Origin: Hyphomicrobiales bacterium
GTDB lineage: Bacteria > Pseudomonadota > Alphaproteobacteria > Rhizobiales > Rhizobiaceae
Length of the DNA stretch: 64,000 nt
Assembly: GCA_900472295.1 (NCBI GenBank)
Contig: UCIA01000029.1
Location: 28,858 to 92,857 of the forward strand
Reading direction: 5' to 3'
Numbering within the stretch: the first letter of the stretch is position 1; every line of letters begins with the position of its first letter. The notes beneath the pieces were generated by a model. It saw nothing but the letters and a program-made list of their open reading frames with translations. It made no database searches and was not told the DNA's origin. Shown here piece by piece: positions 1 through 9,116 of the stretch. The position numbers and the translations under genes were made by a program.

Positions 1-671
1 ACGCGCAGCCGCACCAGCCCGCCGGACGGCGCATCGAATTGCGGCTGGTCCACCCAGTTGGCGGTGCGCACCGTGCCGTAGGTTCCGGTCTTTGCGGCAT
101 CGCGCGGCCGGAACTGCTGGATGAACTGGGCGTCGTCGCCGAGGCGCCAGTCGCGCAGATTGACGACTGCCTCGGCGTCGAATTTGGGATCGCTGGGGTT
201 TTCGACCACGATGACGCCGGTCAGGCCGTGGCCCATCTGCTCCAGCGTGTTGCAATGCGGGTGATACCAGAAGGTACCGGCATCGGGCGGCGTGAAGGCA
301 TAGTCGAAATGATCGCCGGTGTAGACATAGGGCTGGACCAGGAAAGGGACGCCATCCATCTTGTTGGGCACGCGGATGCCATGCCAGTGGATGGTCGTCG
401 GATCGTCGATGGCGTTGACGAGCCGCGCGGCGAAGGGCTCGCCTTTTTTCATCCTGAGCACCGGTGGCATTCCGGCTTCTCCATAAGTCAGCACGTCCCG
501 GGTCGGGCCGACATCCATGAACGTCGCCTGGACCTTCGCCGTCTTGAGCAACACCTGTTCCGGGGCGGCCGCGGCCCAGCCGCCGAGCCTGGCCATGGCT
601 GCAAGGCCGACCCCGCCAACGCCGGCAACCGCGGCCGTTTTCAAAAGCCGGCGGCGGGTGAACAGGGTCAT
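1..671 (-). CDS. Multicopper oxidase, amino-terminal part (cut by window edge)
   Basis: Amino-terminal 223 residues of a multicopper oxidase; the gene continues beyond the left edge. The ATG at 669-671 is followed by a twin-arginine signal (RRRLLK at residues 6-11, then an Ala/Gly-rich hydrophobic stretch), so the protein is expected to be exported folded to the periplasm. The first cupredoxin domain has two classic copper-ligand motifs: HWHG at residues 95-98 and WYHPH at 135-139, which supply type 2/3 copper histidines. The family oxidises metals or phenolics with reduction of O2 to water. CueO-like copper tolerance is possible, but the carboxy-terminal type 1 copper site is not in view, so the substrate is open. 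The gene was recognised by reading the complement from position 671. Confidence 0.88.
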   Translation of the reverse strand, partial: MTLFTRRRLLKTAAVAGVGGVGLAAMARLGGWAAAAPEQVLLKTAKVQATFMDVGPTRDVLTYGEAGMPPVLRMKKGEPFAARLVNAIDDPTTIHWHGIRVPNKMDGVPFLVQPYVYTGDHFDYAFTPPDAGTFWYHPHCNTLEQMGHGLTGVIVVENPSDPKFDAEAVVNLRDWRLGDDAQFIQQFRPRDAAKTGTYGTVRTANWVDQPQFDAPSGGLVRLR

Positions 672-827
672 GGAAAGCTCCAACTGGAATGCGACTGACG
701 TTGGCGCTCTGGATGGCGGCGGCTACCGGCGCAAAGCCGATACTGCCATATCACCTCCCCGTCATGCCATGGCGAGCCGATGACATTTGCTTGCGCCACA
801 ACGTGAACCGTACCCAAGGCAAACACA

Positions 828-1014
828 TAGGGCACGGCTAGCCCCCTCTCCGTCTCGGGCTTCGCCCAAGCCACCTCTCCCCCACTTTGTGGGGGCGAGG
901 AACCCAAGCTTATGAAGGCCGCGACCTCGGAGATTAGCGTTTCCTCGCCCCTGCGGGAGCGGGGGAGAGGTGGCTCGGCGAAGCCGAGACGGAGAGGGGG
1001 CTAGCCGTGCCCTA
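828..1014. repeat. Long imperfect inverted repeat, intergenic
   Basis: Arms of about 70 bases face each other: TAGGGCACGGCTAG at 828-841 mirrors CTAGCCGTGCCCTA at 1001-1014. Inner blocks of the CCCCTCTCCGTCTCGG and CACCTCTCCCCC type are also mirrored. The element lies between the multicopper oxidase start and the 3' end of the caspase/TPR gene. It resembles the abundant 'CTCTCCCC...GGGGAGAG' palindromes of rhizobial chromosomes. The remaining intergenic bases (672-827 and 1015-1053) hold no gene that I can support. Confidence 0.8.
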
Positions 1015-1053
1015 CGCGATTACCCCGCATCCGTACCCGACGTGGGCTGCCGA

Positions 1054-4000
1054 TCAATGCAATTCAGCCAGCAGCGCCTGCGCCTCGGCGAGGTTCTTTT
1101 CCGAACCGGCGGCGAGATCGTCCATCTTCTTGTCGCGGAAGATGACGAGCGCCTCCTGGCAAGCGGCGATCGCCTCCTCCGCCATTGCCTTGTCCTTGCG
1201 GGCAGAGCCCAGATCGACCAGCACGTCGCACAGGCTGTCCTGCGTGAAGGCGACGGCCGGCACCGATTTGATCTTCTTTTGCACCACGATCGCCTCGCGC
1301 AGGACCAGCACGGCCTCCTCGAAATGCGCAACGTTGTTTTCGGCGCGGCCGGCCATGGTCAGGGCATAGCCCATCTCGTTGCGCGCATTGGCCCAGCGCT
1401 CGGGATCGCGCTCGCGGCCGATCTGCTCGGCCAGCGCCCGGTTGACGATGACAGCCTCCTCGTACAGTTCGGCCGAAGGCTCGCGGGCCGCGATCATGCT
1501 CAGCGTCTGCGCGAGGCTGGTCTGGTTGGTGATCCACTGACCGGGATCGCGGGCGATCGTGCGCACTGTCGCGAGGTCGCGGTAGATCTGGGCGGCTCGT
1601 TTCAGCTTGCCTACATCGTTGGCCCAGTAGCCGAGGCTCAACAGGCCGCCGGCAAGATTGTTCTGGTTGTTCTCCCAGACCGCCAGCGCATTGTCGCGCG
1701 TCACCACGCTGAGCGCGGCGTCATATGCTGCAACCGCGCGGGTGAGCAACTCGACGTCCTTGCCGTCCGCGGCCATCAGCAAGGCATTGCCGATATCACC
1801 CTTGGTACGCGCCCATTGCATGCGGTCCACAAAGCCGCCGTAGACCTGCGCTGCGGTTTCGAGACTGTCCACAGCCTGCAGGTAGAAGGCCGCGCCGCCG
1901 CCAATACGGCCCAAGCTATACCGGGCAAAACCGAGATCGTAATTGACGTTGGCCCATTCTTCCGCGTCGGCATCCCTGGAATAGGCCGGGAGCGCCACCT
2001 TCAACACGTCGACGGCCTGCGCCAGCATATCCATGTCGGACGTATTGGCGCCCAGGATCGACAGGGTCTGGCCAAGCACACGCCGCGTCTGGCCGATCTC
2101 GGTGACATCTCCGCTTGTCGCTTGGCCGTCCAGCGCTGCCCGCAACGCGTCCACCGAGCGCTGCAGCAGCTGATCGTCGGAAGCCAGCTTGCCGGACATC
2201 ATCAGCGCATAGCCGAGGCGGAACTGCGTCTTGGCCCAGTTGGCCGGGTCGTTGTCGCGGGTGCGGACCGTTAGCACCTGACCATAGGTGTCGATCGCCT
2301 GCTGCAGGATCGAAATGTCCCCGGCGCGGTCGCCCCAGTTCGACAGCGTACCAGCCAGGCTGTAACCGATCGAAGCGAATTCGCGCGGCGCACCACCAGC
2401 GGTATAGACTTCCCACGCCTGACGATACGCGGTCACCGACTGCATGTAGTAATCGGTACCCGTATCGAGATCGCCGAGCGTGTCGTAGACCGACCCCAGA
2501 TTCTGCTGCAGGGAAGCCCAGTCGAGCGGCAGTTTCTCACGCGGATATTCGGACAGCGCTGCCTGGTACGCGGCAGCCGCCTGCAGCAGCAGATCCTTTT
2601 TCTTCTGTTTGGCGCCGAGGCGTTGCAAAGCATTGCCGAGCGTCAGCTGGCCGTTGGCCCAGCTCGCTGCGGCGTGCTCGCGCGTCCACACCGTAAGCGA
2701 CGCCAAAGCGGCGTCGCGCGCCTGCTCGAGCGTAGCGATGTCGCCGCTGATCTGGCCGATCGACTCCAGCGCCGTGCTCAGATTGTTCTGGATCGTCGCC
2801 CATTGCGCCGGCGCCCGCTCCCTGGTCATTTCGCCGGTTGCCGCCTGATAGGCAGCAACCGCCTGCTGCATGGTCGCGACATCCTTTTCGCGCTCGCCAA
2901 GACGATACAACGCAGCACCCAGATTGACCTGGCTCAGCGCCCAATCGAGCGGCACACGCTCCCTGCTGTACTCGGTCAACGCCGCGCGATGCGCCTCGAT
3001 CGCGGCGCGGAAACTGTCCGATGTGGTCTGGCGTTCGCCGATTTCGGACAGCACGATGCCGAGATTGTTCTGCGTCGCGGCCCATTCCAGCGGCAGCTTC
3101 TTCGACGACTGCACCTCCAGCGCCGAGCGGAAGGCCGCAACCGCCCGCTCCAGCAGTGCGGTGCCGTTCTCGCGCTGGCCCAGTCGCCAGTAGACGGTGC
3201 CTAGATTGCCGTAAGTCGAAGCCCAATCGTCGGGGTAGGAGTCATGCGTATAGACAGTCAGCGCCTGCTCATAGGCGGCAGCTGCCTTGTCGAGGTTTTC
3301 GCGGCCGGCCTCGCGCTCGCCCAAGGTTGCAAGGGTAGCTGCCATATTGTTCTGCGTGGCTGCCCAAAGCAGCGGCGATTTTTCGCGGGTTACATAGGTC
3401 AGCGCCTGCGCGTAGGCCGTCAGGGCCTGGCCGAGATACGCATTGTCGCCGGAGAAGTTCCCCTGTTCGGAAAGAGCATTGGCCTCCGCCGCTTTGTAGT
3501 AAAAAGCGTCCTCATCGCTCCATTTGGCAGCCTGCTCATAGGCCTTGGCATAGTCCTGCGCCGCCTCCTTGAAGTTGAAGGAGATTTCGTAGGTCCTGGC
3601 GCTGCTGGCGAAAACCTTTGCGAATTCCAGCCGCTTTGCCTTCAGCTCGGCCTCGGCCTGGTCGACCGTTGACGACAATTCCCCGACGCGGGCTTTGGCC
3701 TGCTCGTTGAATTTCTGCGCCGCTTCCAGCGCACCTTCCTGTACGGCCTGTTCGGCGAGTTTCGACAGCCTGGCGATTTCAGGGTCCGGGTTTTTCAACG
3801 CCTCCCGTTCACCCAGCACCTGTTTCAGCCGATCGGTCTGGCTACGCAGCAGCTTGTCGAGCTCGGCCGGATCCTTGGGGATATCGACGCCAAGCGCTTT
3901 CAACATCGCATAGAGCGCGTCCATAGGCACTTTGCCGTCACGCGATATGGTTTCGATCTGGCGGCGTTCGGGATCGGGCAGCGTCGAGATGGTCAGCAGC

Positions 4001-4926
4001 AGCTGGCGCCGCTCTCTGAGGATTTCGCCCTCATCGCCTTTCGGCGCCTCGGCGGGGGTGCCGAAATAGAGCAGCCGGCGCAGGCTCTCATTCACCCAGG
4101 GCCGCTGCTGGCCGTTGGTCTTGAGATAGACCTCCTCGCCGATCATGCGCAGCACCGTGCCGAATTCCTCGCCACCCATCGTGTCGATGTGGCGCAGGAC
4201 GGCCGCCGCATACGGGCTGTTGCCATCGGCCGGACCGTCAAGTGCTACTTTGCCGGGCTCGGCGGCAAAGCCGATGACCTGGCCGAGGCTGTCGTCGACC
4301 GAGCCCTTGGGCTCGGCGTCGCCTTTCAGGGAAACCACGCCGCGCGTTTCGCCGAGACCGCCGGCGCTGATCGGCTTGCCCTCGTCATCGGGCGAAAGCT
4401 TCACCAGCGTGCCCGGCGGGAACGGATCGTTGCGACAGGCGTCGAGCAGCACGATGGTGACCGGCACCTTGGATTTCAGTTCGGCGACAATGGCGGACAG
4501 CGGCACCAGCTTCTCGCCGGCATCGCTGAGCGACGAAACGTCCGCATCGACGGGGACCAGATAGTTCTCGCCGCCGGCTTCGATGCCGTGGCCGGAATAG
4601 TAGATGATGGCGACATCGGCGCCCTCGGCGTCGTCGACGAAGCCTTCGAGGTCGCGGCGCAATTTGCGCGCGTCGCGATTGGTGGCGACATCGGTCTCGA
4701 AACCGAGCTTGTCGAACATCTCCTCGATGGCGCGGGCGTCGTTTTCGGGATTGGGCAATTTGCCGACATGCTGGTAGTCGGACTGGCCGATGACCAGCGC
4801 CACGCCTTTCAGCGTCTTGGGTTCTTCAGCCGAAACAGGGACAAGCGCGCACAGGCACAGCAACAGTGCCGCGGCCATTGCCGCGCACATGCGCCCCGTC
4901 GCATCTGCTGTTCGCCCAAAAAGCAT
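1054..4926 (-). CDS. Secreted caspase-like (peptidase C14/metacaspase) protein with long TPR array
   Basis: A 1290-residue protein. A hydrophobic amino-terminal stretch ending near VSAEE (about residues 13-34) suggests a Sec signal. Residues 38-260 form a caspase-hemoglobinase fold: the catalytic His is in YYSGHG (H113) and the catalytic Cys in LLDACRNDPF (C164), so both members of the dyad are present. From about residue 430 a coiled-coil-like linker leads into roughly 17 TPR-like units about 55 residues apart. Each carries a variant of 'YTRE..PLDWA..QNNLG.AL..LGER'. Two starts are possible: the ATG at 4926, or M13 at 4890, which has the better-placed GACGGGGC ahead of it. The gene is monocistronic in view. 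Bacterial caspase homologues cleave after basic residues, but the substrate here is unknown. The TPR array probably recruits partners or substrates outside the cytoplasm; that is inference. Confidence 0.88.
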   Translation of the reverse strand: MLFGRTADATGRMCAAMAAALLLCLCALVPVSAEEPKTLKGVALVIGQSDYQHVGKLPNPENDARAIEEMFDKLGFETDVATNRDARKLRRDLEGFVDDAEGADVAIIYYSGHGIEAGGENYLVPVDADVSSLSDAGEKLVPLSAIVAELKSKVPVTIVLLDACRNDPFPPGTLVKLSPDDEGKPISAGGLGETRGVVSLKGDAEPKGSVDDSLGQVIGFAAEPGKVALDGPADGNSPYAAAVLRHIDTMGGEEFGTVLRMIGEEVYLKTNGQQRPWVNESLRRLLYFGTPAEAPKGDEGEILRERRQLLLTISTLPDPERRQIETISRDGKVPMDALYAMLKALGVDIPKDPAELDKLLRSQTDRLKQVLGEREALKNPDPEIARLSKLAEQAVQEGALEAAQKFNEQAKARVGELSSTVDQAEAELKAKRLEFAKVFASSARTYEISFNFKEAAQDYAKAYEQAAKWSDEDAFYYKAAEANALSEQGNFSGDNAYLGQALTAYAQALTYVTREKSPLLWAATQNNMAATLATLGEREAGRENLDKAAAAYEQALTVYTHDSYPDDWASTYGNLGTVYWRLGQRENGTALLERAVAAFRSALEVQSSKKLPLEWAATQNNLGIVLSEIGERQTTSDSFRAAIEAHRAALTEYSRERVPLDWALSQVNLGAALYRLGEREKDVATMQQAVAAYQAATGEMTRERAPAQWATIQNNLSTALESIGQISGDIATLEQARDAALASLTVWTREHAAASWANGQLTLGNALQRLGAKQKKKDLLLQAAAAYQAALSEYPREKLPLDWASLQQNLGSVYDTLGDLDTGTDYYMQSVTAYRQAWEVYTAGGAPREFASIGYSLAGTLSNWGDRAGDISILQQAIDTYGQVLTVRTRDNDPANWAKTQFRLGYALMMSGKLASDDQLLQRSVDALRAALDGQATSGDVTEIGQTRRVLGQTLSILGANTSDMDMLAQAVDVLKVALPAYSRDADAEEWANVNYDLGFARYSLGRIGGGAAFYLQAVDSLETAAQVYGGFVDRMQWARTKGDIGNALLMAADGKDVELLTRAVAAYDAALSVVTRDNALAVWENNQNNLAGGLLSLGYWANDVGKLKRAAQIYRDLATVRTIARDPGQWITNQTSLAQTLSMIAAREPSAELYEEAVIVNRALAEQIGRERDPERWANARNEMGYALTMAGRAENNVAHFEEAVLVLREAIVVQKKIKSVPAVAFTQDSLCDVLVDLGSARKDKAMAEEAIAACQEALVIFRDKKMDDLAAGSEKNLAEAQALLAELH

Positions 4927-5133
4927 CGTCTAGCCCAAACCCGGCGATATCTTGCGCAAGCGAGATGGCATCATGATGGCCGGCCAATGGCAAGTCCTTG
5001 GACGAGCTGTGTTCTTGTCGTGGGTAATACCGACAGACGCCGGCTGGCTTTCAGCAGGCGAGCGGATAGTGTTCTGCATGAGGCACCGGATGCGGACATT
5101 CCGGTGCCAGACAGTTTTCAGGGGAGGTTTGCG

Positions 5134-5907
5134 ATGACGACGGATTACACACCGAAATTCGATCTGGCCGGCAAGGTGGTGCTGGTCACCGGCGCCTCGC
5201 GCGGCATCGGCCGCGCCTGTGCGTTGGCCTGCGCCGGCTCCGGCGCCGACATGATTGTTGGCGTGCGCAGCAAGGCCGACGGGGTCGAGCTTGTCGCCGA
5301 GATCGAGCGCATCGGCCGGCGAGCGCTGGCCGTGCATATGGATGCTACCGATCTTGCCACGGTGCGGGCTGGTGTTGCCGAGGCGCACGCCGCCTTCGGC
5401 CGCATCGACGTTCTCGTCAACAATGTCGGGCTCGGGCCGGAAAACCTGGCCGAAAACGTCACCGAGGAAGATTTCGACCTGACGGTGAACGTCAACCTGA
5501 AGGGCACGTTCTTCACCACCCAGGCGGTAGCAAAGCTGATGATCGCACAGAAGGGCGGGCGCATCATCAACATCAGCTCGCAGGCCGGTACGGTGACGCT
5601 GAAGGGCGAAGCCATCTACTGCATGAGCAAGGCGGCGATCAACCATTTGACCCGCTGCCTGGCGGCGGAATGGGCGCAGCACAAGATCGCTGTCAACAGC
5701 GTGGCGCCGACCTTCATCTGGACCGATGGCACGCGGCCTTCGCTGGCCGAGCCGGAGTTCCACGCCCATGTGCTGGGCCACATCCCGCTCGGCCGCATCG
5801 GCGATCCGATCGACGTCGCCGGAACCGTGGTGTTCCTGGCTTCACCGGCGGCCTCGCTGATCACCGGCGCCAACATACTGGTCGATGGCGGCTGGTCGGT
5901 GGCCTAG
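5134..5907 (+). CDS. Short-chain dehydrogenase/reductase (SDR)
   Basis: A 257-residue classical SDR. A strong ribosome site, AGGGGAGG, lies 6-13 bases before the ATG at 5134, which is why the longer in-frame extension upstream is rejected. Visible motifs: the nucleotide-binding TGASRGIG near residue 20; NNVG in place of the usual NNAG near 91; the catalytic Ser in NISSQAG; YCMSK (catalytic Tyr and Lys); and a carboxy-terminal LVDGGWSVA typical of the FabG/gluconate dehydrogenase group. It probably reduces or oxidises a carbonyl/alcohol with NAD(P)H. The substrate cannot be told from sequence. The gene stands alone, divergent from the caspase/TPR gene. Confidence 0.9.
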   Translation: MTTDYTPKFDLAGKVVLVTGASRGIGRACALACAGSGADMIVGVRSKADGVELVAEIERIGRRALAVHMDATDLATVRAGVAEAHAAFGRIDVLVNNVGLGPENLAENVTEEDFDLTVNVNLKGTFFTTQAVAKLMIAQKGGRIINISSQAGTVTLKGEAIYCMSKAAINHLTRCLAAEWAQHKIAVNSVAPTFIWTDGTRPSLAEPEFHAHVLGHIPLGRIGDPIDVAGTVVFLASPAASLITGANILVDGGWSVA

Positions 5908-6009
5908 AGCGCCCTGGGTCGGAAGCTCGGCCGGGGCACCGGCCGAATGGGATGGCGTCATTGGCGCGTGCACCTGGCCCACAGGTGAAAGAAGCGGCCT
6001 TCGCCGGTT

Positions 6010-6366
6010 CTATCTCTTCGACATCGTCGAACGCAAAAGCGTCTGCATATGCTCCGGAAGGTCAAGTTCGCCGCGTGCCTCTATCTCCAGGAGATATCGA
6101 GCCTTGGCCAGGCGGTCGCCTTCTGCAACCGCGGGATAGGCGCAGATGGCCAGCAACGCCTTCTCCTCATCCCTGCTCGCTCGTTCGCGGTCGGAGCGGT
6201 CAGCGCGCACGTCGCGAAAGACCTTGCCGAACGCACCGTAAGCGGCCTGGTGGGTTTCGATCAGCCTTTGCAACTGATTGGACGATTGCTGTTCCGATGG
6301 CTTTGCGACAGCGGCTTTCGCCACAATGGTCGACGTGACGACGGCGCCACCGGACTGGAACAGCAA
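6010..6366 (-). CDS. Small exported hypothetical protein, start uncertain
   Basis: An open frame of 118 residues from a TTG at 6366. The amino end (LLFQSGGAVVTSTIVAKAAVA) looks like an export signal. The mature part is charged, with a helical stretch rich in Arg, Asp and Glu, and has no motif I recognise. Reading further upstream in frame gives RINRRA, which would complete a twin-arginine-like signal, and a strong ribosome site AGAGGAGATAG lies at 6395-6405. However, no ATG, GTG or TTG is available at the proper distance before RINRRA. The start is therefore either the TTG or a rare codon. The gene is convergent with the SDR and divergent from the aldehyde dehydrogenase. Moderate confidence that it is real. 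Confidence 0.5.
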   Translation of the reverse strand: MLFQSGGAVVTSTIVAKAAVAKPSEQQSSNQLQRLIETHQAAYGAFGKVFRDVRADRSDRERASRDEEKALLAICAYPAVAEGDRLAKARYLLEIEARGELDLPEHMQTLLRSTMSKR

Positions 6367-6585
6367 GGCGCGGCGATTGATCCTGGACGTGACACTATCT
6401 CCTCTTCACGCAATGACAAGCGAGGTGCGGTTGATACCATCGGCACCGTAACACGACGGTCTGCGCATTTTTGTCAGGATGGTGAATGGCCACTCGGCGC
6501 CGAGGCTGGCCGGGCCGCTTGCCACGGGTTGCAATGGCGGCCTTCTATCGTCATGTTGCCCTCATGTCAGACAAGTGGAGTTGCC

Positions 6586-8073
6586 ATGACCGCTCATCCC
6601 AAATTGCCGCCCGCGCCGCAGAAGCACCAGAACCTCATCGGCGGACGCTGGAGCGACAGCGATGGCGGCGAGATCGTTCGTCTCAGTCCCGCACATGGCG
6701 TGCCGGTGTCGATCGTGCCGCGCGGCACGGCAGCGGATGTCGACAGAGCGGTCGCTGCCGCGCGCCGGCGTTTCGACGGCGGCGGCTGGGCGGAGACGCC
6801 GGCCGCCTATCGCGCCGCGATCCTGCGCAAGGCAGCCGACATCATCATGCGGCGCAAGGATGAACTGGCGCTGATCGAAACGCTGGAAAGCGGCAAGCCG
6901 CTGTGGCAGGCCGTCGGCGAAGTTACCGGCGCTGCCGGCTGCTGGTACTATGCCTCGGGCCAGGCGCAAGGCCTGCATGGCGAGACCTACAACAATCTCG
7001 GCCATGACTCCTTGGGCCTCGTGCTGCGCGAGCCGATCGGCGTCGTCGGCCTGATCACGCCGTGGAATTTCCCGTTCTATATCCTGGCCGAGCGCCTGCC
7101 CTTCATTCTCGCCGCCGGCTGCACCGTGGTGATCAAACCCTCGGAACACACCTCGTCGACGACGGTGATGATGGGCCATATCCTTGAGGAGGCCGGCCTG
7201 CCGGAGGGCGTGGTCAACATCGTCACCGGCTATGGCGATCCTGTGGGACAGGCGATCGTCAACCACATGGACATCGACATGGTGTCCTTCACCGGTTCGA
7301 CGCGGGTCGGGCGCTCCACCGTCATCGCCTCGGCCTCCAACATCAAGAAGGTCAGCCTCGAACTAGGCGGCAAGAACCCGGTGGTGGTGACGGCCGACGC
7401 CGATCTCGACAAGGCGGCCGACGGCATCGTCTACGGCGTTTTGCACAATGCCGGCCAATGCTGCGTTTCGGGCAGCCGGCTTATCGTCCATGACAGCGTG
7501 GAGAAGGCGTTGACCGAGCGCATCCTGGCGCTGATGGCCAAGGTGCGCGTCGGTGACCCGCTGGCGCCGGAAACCCGCGTCGGCGCAATCGTCACCGAGA
7601 CGCAGATGACGCGCATTCTGAGCCTCATCGACCAAGGCAAGGCGCAAGGCGGCAGACTGGTGACCGGCGGCGGCCGCATGGAGCCGCAAGCCGGCTACTT
7701 CGTCGAACCGACGCTGTTCACCGGGATAACCCCTGAGATGACGATTGCCCGCGAAGAGGTGTTCGGCCCGGTTCTGGGCATTTCCACCTTCAAGACGACA
7801 GCCGATGCCATCCGCATGGCCAACGACACCGAATACGGCCTTGCCGCGACCATCTGGTCATCCGACCTACGCGCCAGCATGGATTTGATGCGCGGCATCC
7901 GCGCCGGGCGCATGTGGATCAACACCACCATCACCGGCGGCCCCGAAATGCCGATCGGCGGCTACAAGCAGTCCGGCCTCGGCCGCGAAACCGGACCATC
8001 CGGCATCGACGAATACACCGAAGCGAAATCGGTGATCGTCGATCTCGGGGCGCGGCAACCCTGGGTGGTCTGA
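6586..8073 (+). CDS. NAD(P)-dependent aldehyde dehydrogenase
   Basis: A 495-residue member of the aldehyde dehydrogenase superfamily with the normal family length. It shows TPWNFPF (substrate and cofactor region), the cofactor loop VIKPSEHTS, FTGSTRVG in the Rossmann domain, the general-base Glu in LELGGKNP, and the catalytic Cys in NAGQCC. The carboxy end carries PIGGYKQSGLGRETG, which is common in betaine-aldehyde and gamma-aminobutyraldehyde dehydrogenase-like enzymes. It oxidises an aldehyde to the acid in the cytoplasm; the specific substrate is not evident. The ATG at 6586 is preceded by GTGGAG; the in-frame extension upstream has no supporting motif. It is not obviously in an operon. 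Confidence 0.93.
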   Translation: MTAHPKLPPAPQKHQNLIGGRWSDSDGGEIVRLSPAHGVPVSIVPRGTAADVDRAVAAARRRFDGGGWAETPAAYRAAILRKAADIIMRRKDELALIETLESGKPLWQAVGEVTGAAGCWYYASGQAQGLHGETYNNLGHDSLGLVLREPIGVVGLITPWNFPFYILAERLPFILAAGCTVVIKPSEHTSSTTVMMGHILEEAGLPEGVVNIVTGYGDPVGQAIVNHMDIDMVSFTGSTRVGRSTVIASASNIKKVSLELGGKNPVVVTADADLDKAADGIVYGVLHNAGQCCVSGSRLIVHDSVEKALTERILALMAKVRVGDPLAPETRVGAIVTETQMTRILSLIDQGKAQGGRLVTGGGRMEPQAGYFVEPTLFTGITPEMTIAREEVFGPVLGISTFKTTADAIRMANDTEYGLAATIWSSDLRASMDLMRGIRAGRMWINTTITGGPEMPIGGYKQSGLGRETGPSGIDEYTEAKSVIVDLGARQPWVV

Positions 8074-8195
8074 TCTCAAAGTCGCCGTCGTTCGGCAATG
8101 GCCTCCGGCGCACCGCGCCAGAGGTCGGGGATGCCGGAGGTTGGACATGATCGTCACCTCCGCTGGCAGGCCCTGGCCCCGCCGCCGCGGTGTCT

Positions 8196-8720
8196 CTACT
8201 TGATGACGACCGTCGCGTTCGGGATCTTGACGCCGTTGCTGGCCGGAAACGACGCACCAAGAAAGGCCTTCATGTCATCGATGATGGCAATGACGCGTTT
8301 GCGGCTGTCGACGAAATTGATGTCGTCGGTTGCGGTCGCAAGCTTGGTCGCCGGATTGATGCAGCCGACCGAAGACAGGAAGCCACGGCCCGGATGTATC
8401 AGGATACCGACCCGCTTGCCGGTCGGCAGCAACAACAGGCCGGGGCGCTTGAGCGCGGCCGGATTGACGTTCGACGTGTAGCCGATCGTCACATATTTGG
8501 CGCCGGCCTGGGTGAACAGATTGTAAGTGCCGGCCTCGACACAACGATTGTTGCCGGCAGTCTTGTTGTCGCCCGGCCCTTTCGTCTCGGCAGTCACACC
8601 GGAAAGGCCGGCGACTTTGACACCGTCGTGAAAGACTTCGTACTTGCCGACTGTTCGGCGCTTCGGGCTTCTTGTCTGCTCACCGGTACGCGTAATTCTC
8701 AACTCCCAACTCTTAGCCAT
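8196..8720 (-). CDS. DUF5675-like protein (L,D-transpeptidase-like motif)
   Basis: A 174-residue protein with a good ribosome site (GGGAGGG) 4 bases before the ATG at 8720. The core reads EAGTYNL, then LLLLPTGKRVGILIHPGRG and SSVGCINP. A His-Pro-Gly segment followed by a Gly-Cys-Ile segment is the layout of DUF5675 proteins, which resemble L,D-transpeptidases (HxxG...GCxR/N). There is no signal peptide, so a cytoplasmic, injected or toxin-like role is as plausible as cell-wall cross-linking. DUF5675 genes are often found with phage or secretion loci, but no such neighbour exists here. The assignment rests on motif reading only. Confidence 0.6.
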   Translation of the reverse strand: MAKSWELRITRTGEQTRSPKRRTVGKYEVFHDGVKVAGLSGVTAETKGPGDNKTAGNNRCVEAGTYNLFTQAGAKYVTIGYTSNVNPAALKRPGLLLLPTGKRVGILIHPGRGFLSSVGCINPATKLATATDDINFVDSRKRVIAIIDDMKAFLGASFPASNGVKIPNATVVIK

Positions 8721-9116
8721 TTCACCCTCCCCATCTCGTTAAGATCGCCCTGCAGGACTTCAGTAATTGCGAGCGCATCGGCAACGATGTGTTGCTGGTC
8801 TCAATTGCTACACAGAAATGTTGCTTCCAGACTGTGATTTTGTTCACTCCGGGCCAAGAACCTTTCGGCCGCAAGCAGGTTGATGAGAGGACACGGCGGC
8901 AAGGAACGACTTGCGATCATTGAACACCGCCGAGACCCGCCATGGGCTCGGTTGCAGCTCGACACAAGGGGTCGACGGCATGCTGATCGATGGGCAACCA
9001 ATCGGTGCAAGAGCGGCTCGACTTGCTCGTTTTCTTGCGATCGGACTTGCGAAGGTTCAGGATCTGCTGATCAAGTACGGTGCAAAGCCAACAACGCTGA
9101 ATTGCGATCTGCTGAC
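8721..9116. other. Intergenic stretch without a supported gene
   Basis: About 400 bases between the divergent DUF5675-like and TPR genes. Short open frames exist on both strands, but none has a convincing start site, composition or family resemblance. The stretch is slightly less GC-rich than its surroundings and should hold both divergent promoters. I see no clear hairpin, operator or RNA gene. Confidence 0.4.

Noticed and set aside
41..698. Plus-strand open frame at the left edge
   Set aside because: It is the shadow of the multicopper oxidase, whose copper motifs read cleanly on the minus strand.
970..2274. Long plus-strand open frame opposite the caspase/TPR gene
   Set aside because: It is the antisense of a high-GC coding sequence; composition is Arg/His/Gln rich with no family resemblance, and the minus-strand protein has clear domains.
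4189..5133. Long amino-terminal extension of the SDR
   Set aside because: The part before 5134 is antisense to the caspase/TPR gene, and a strong ribosome site precedes the ATG at 5134.
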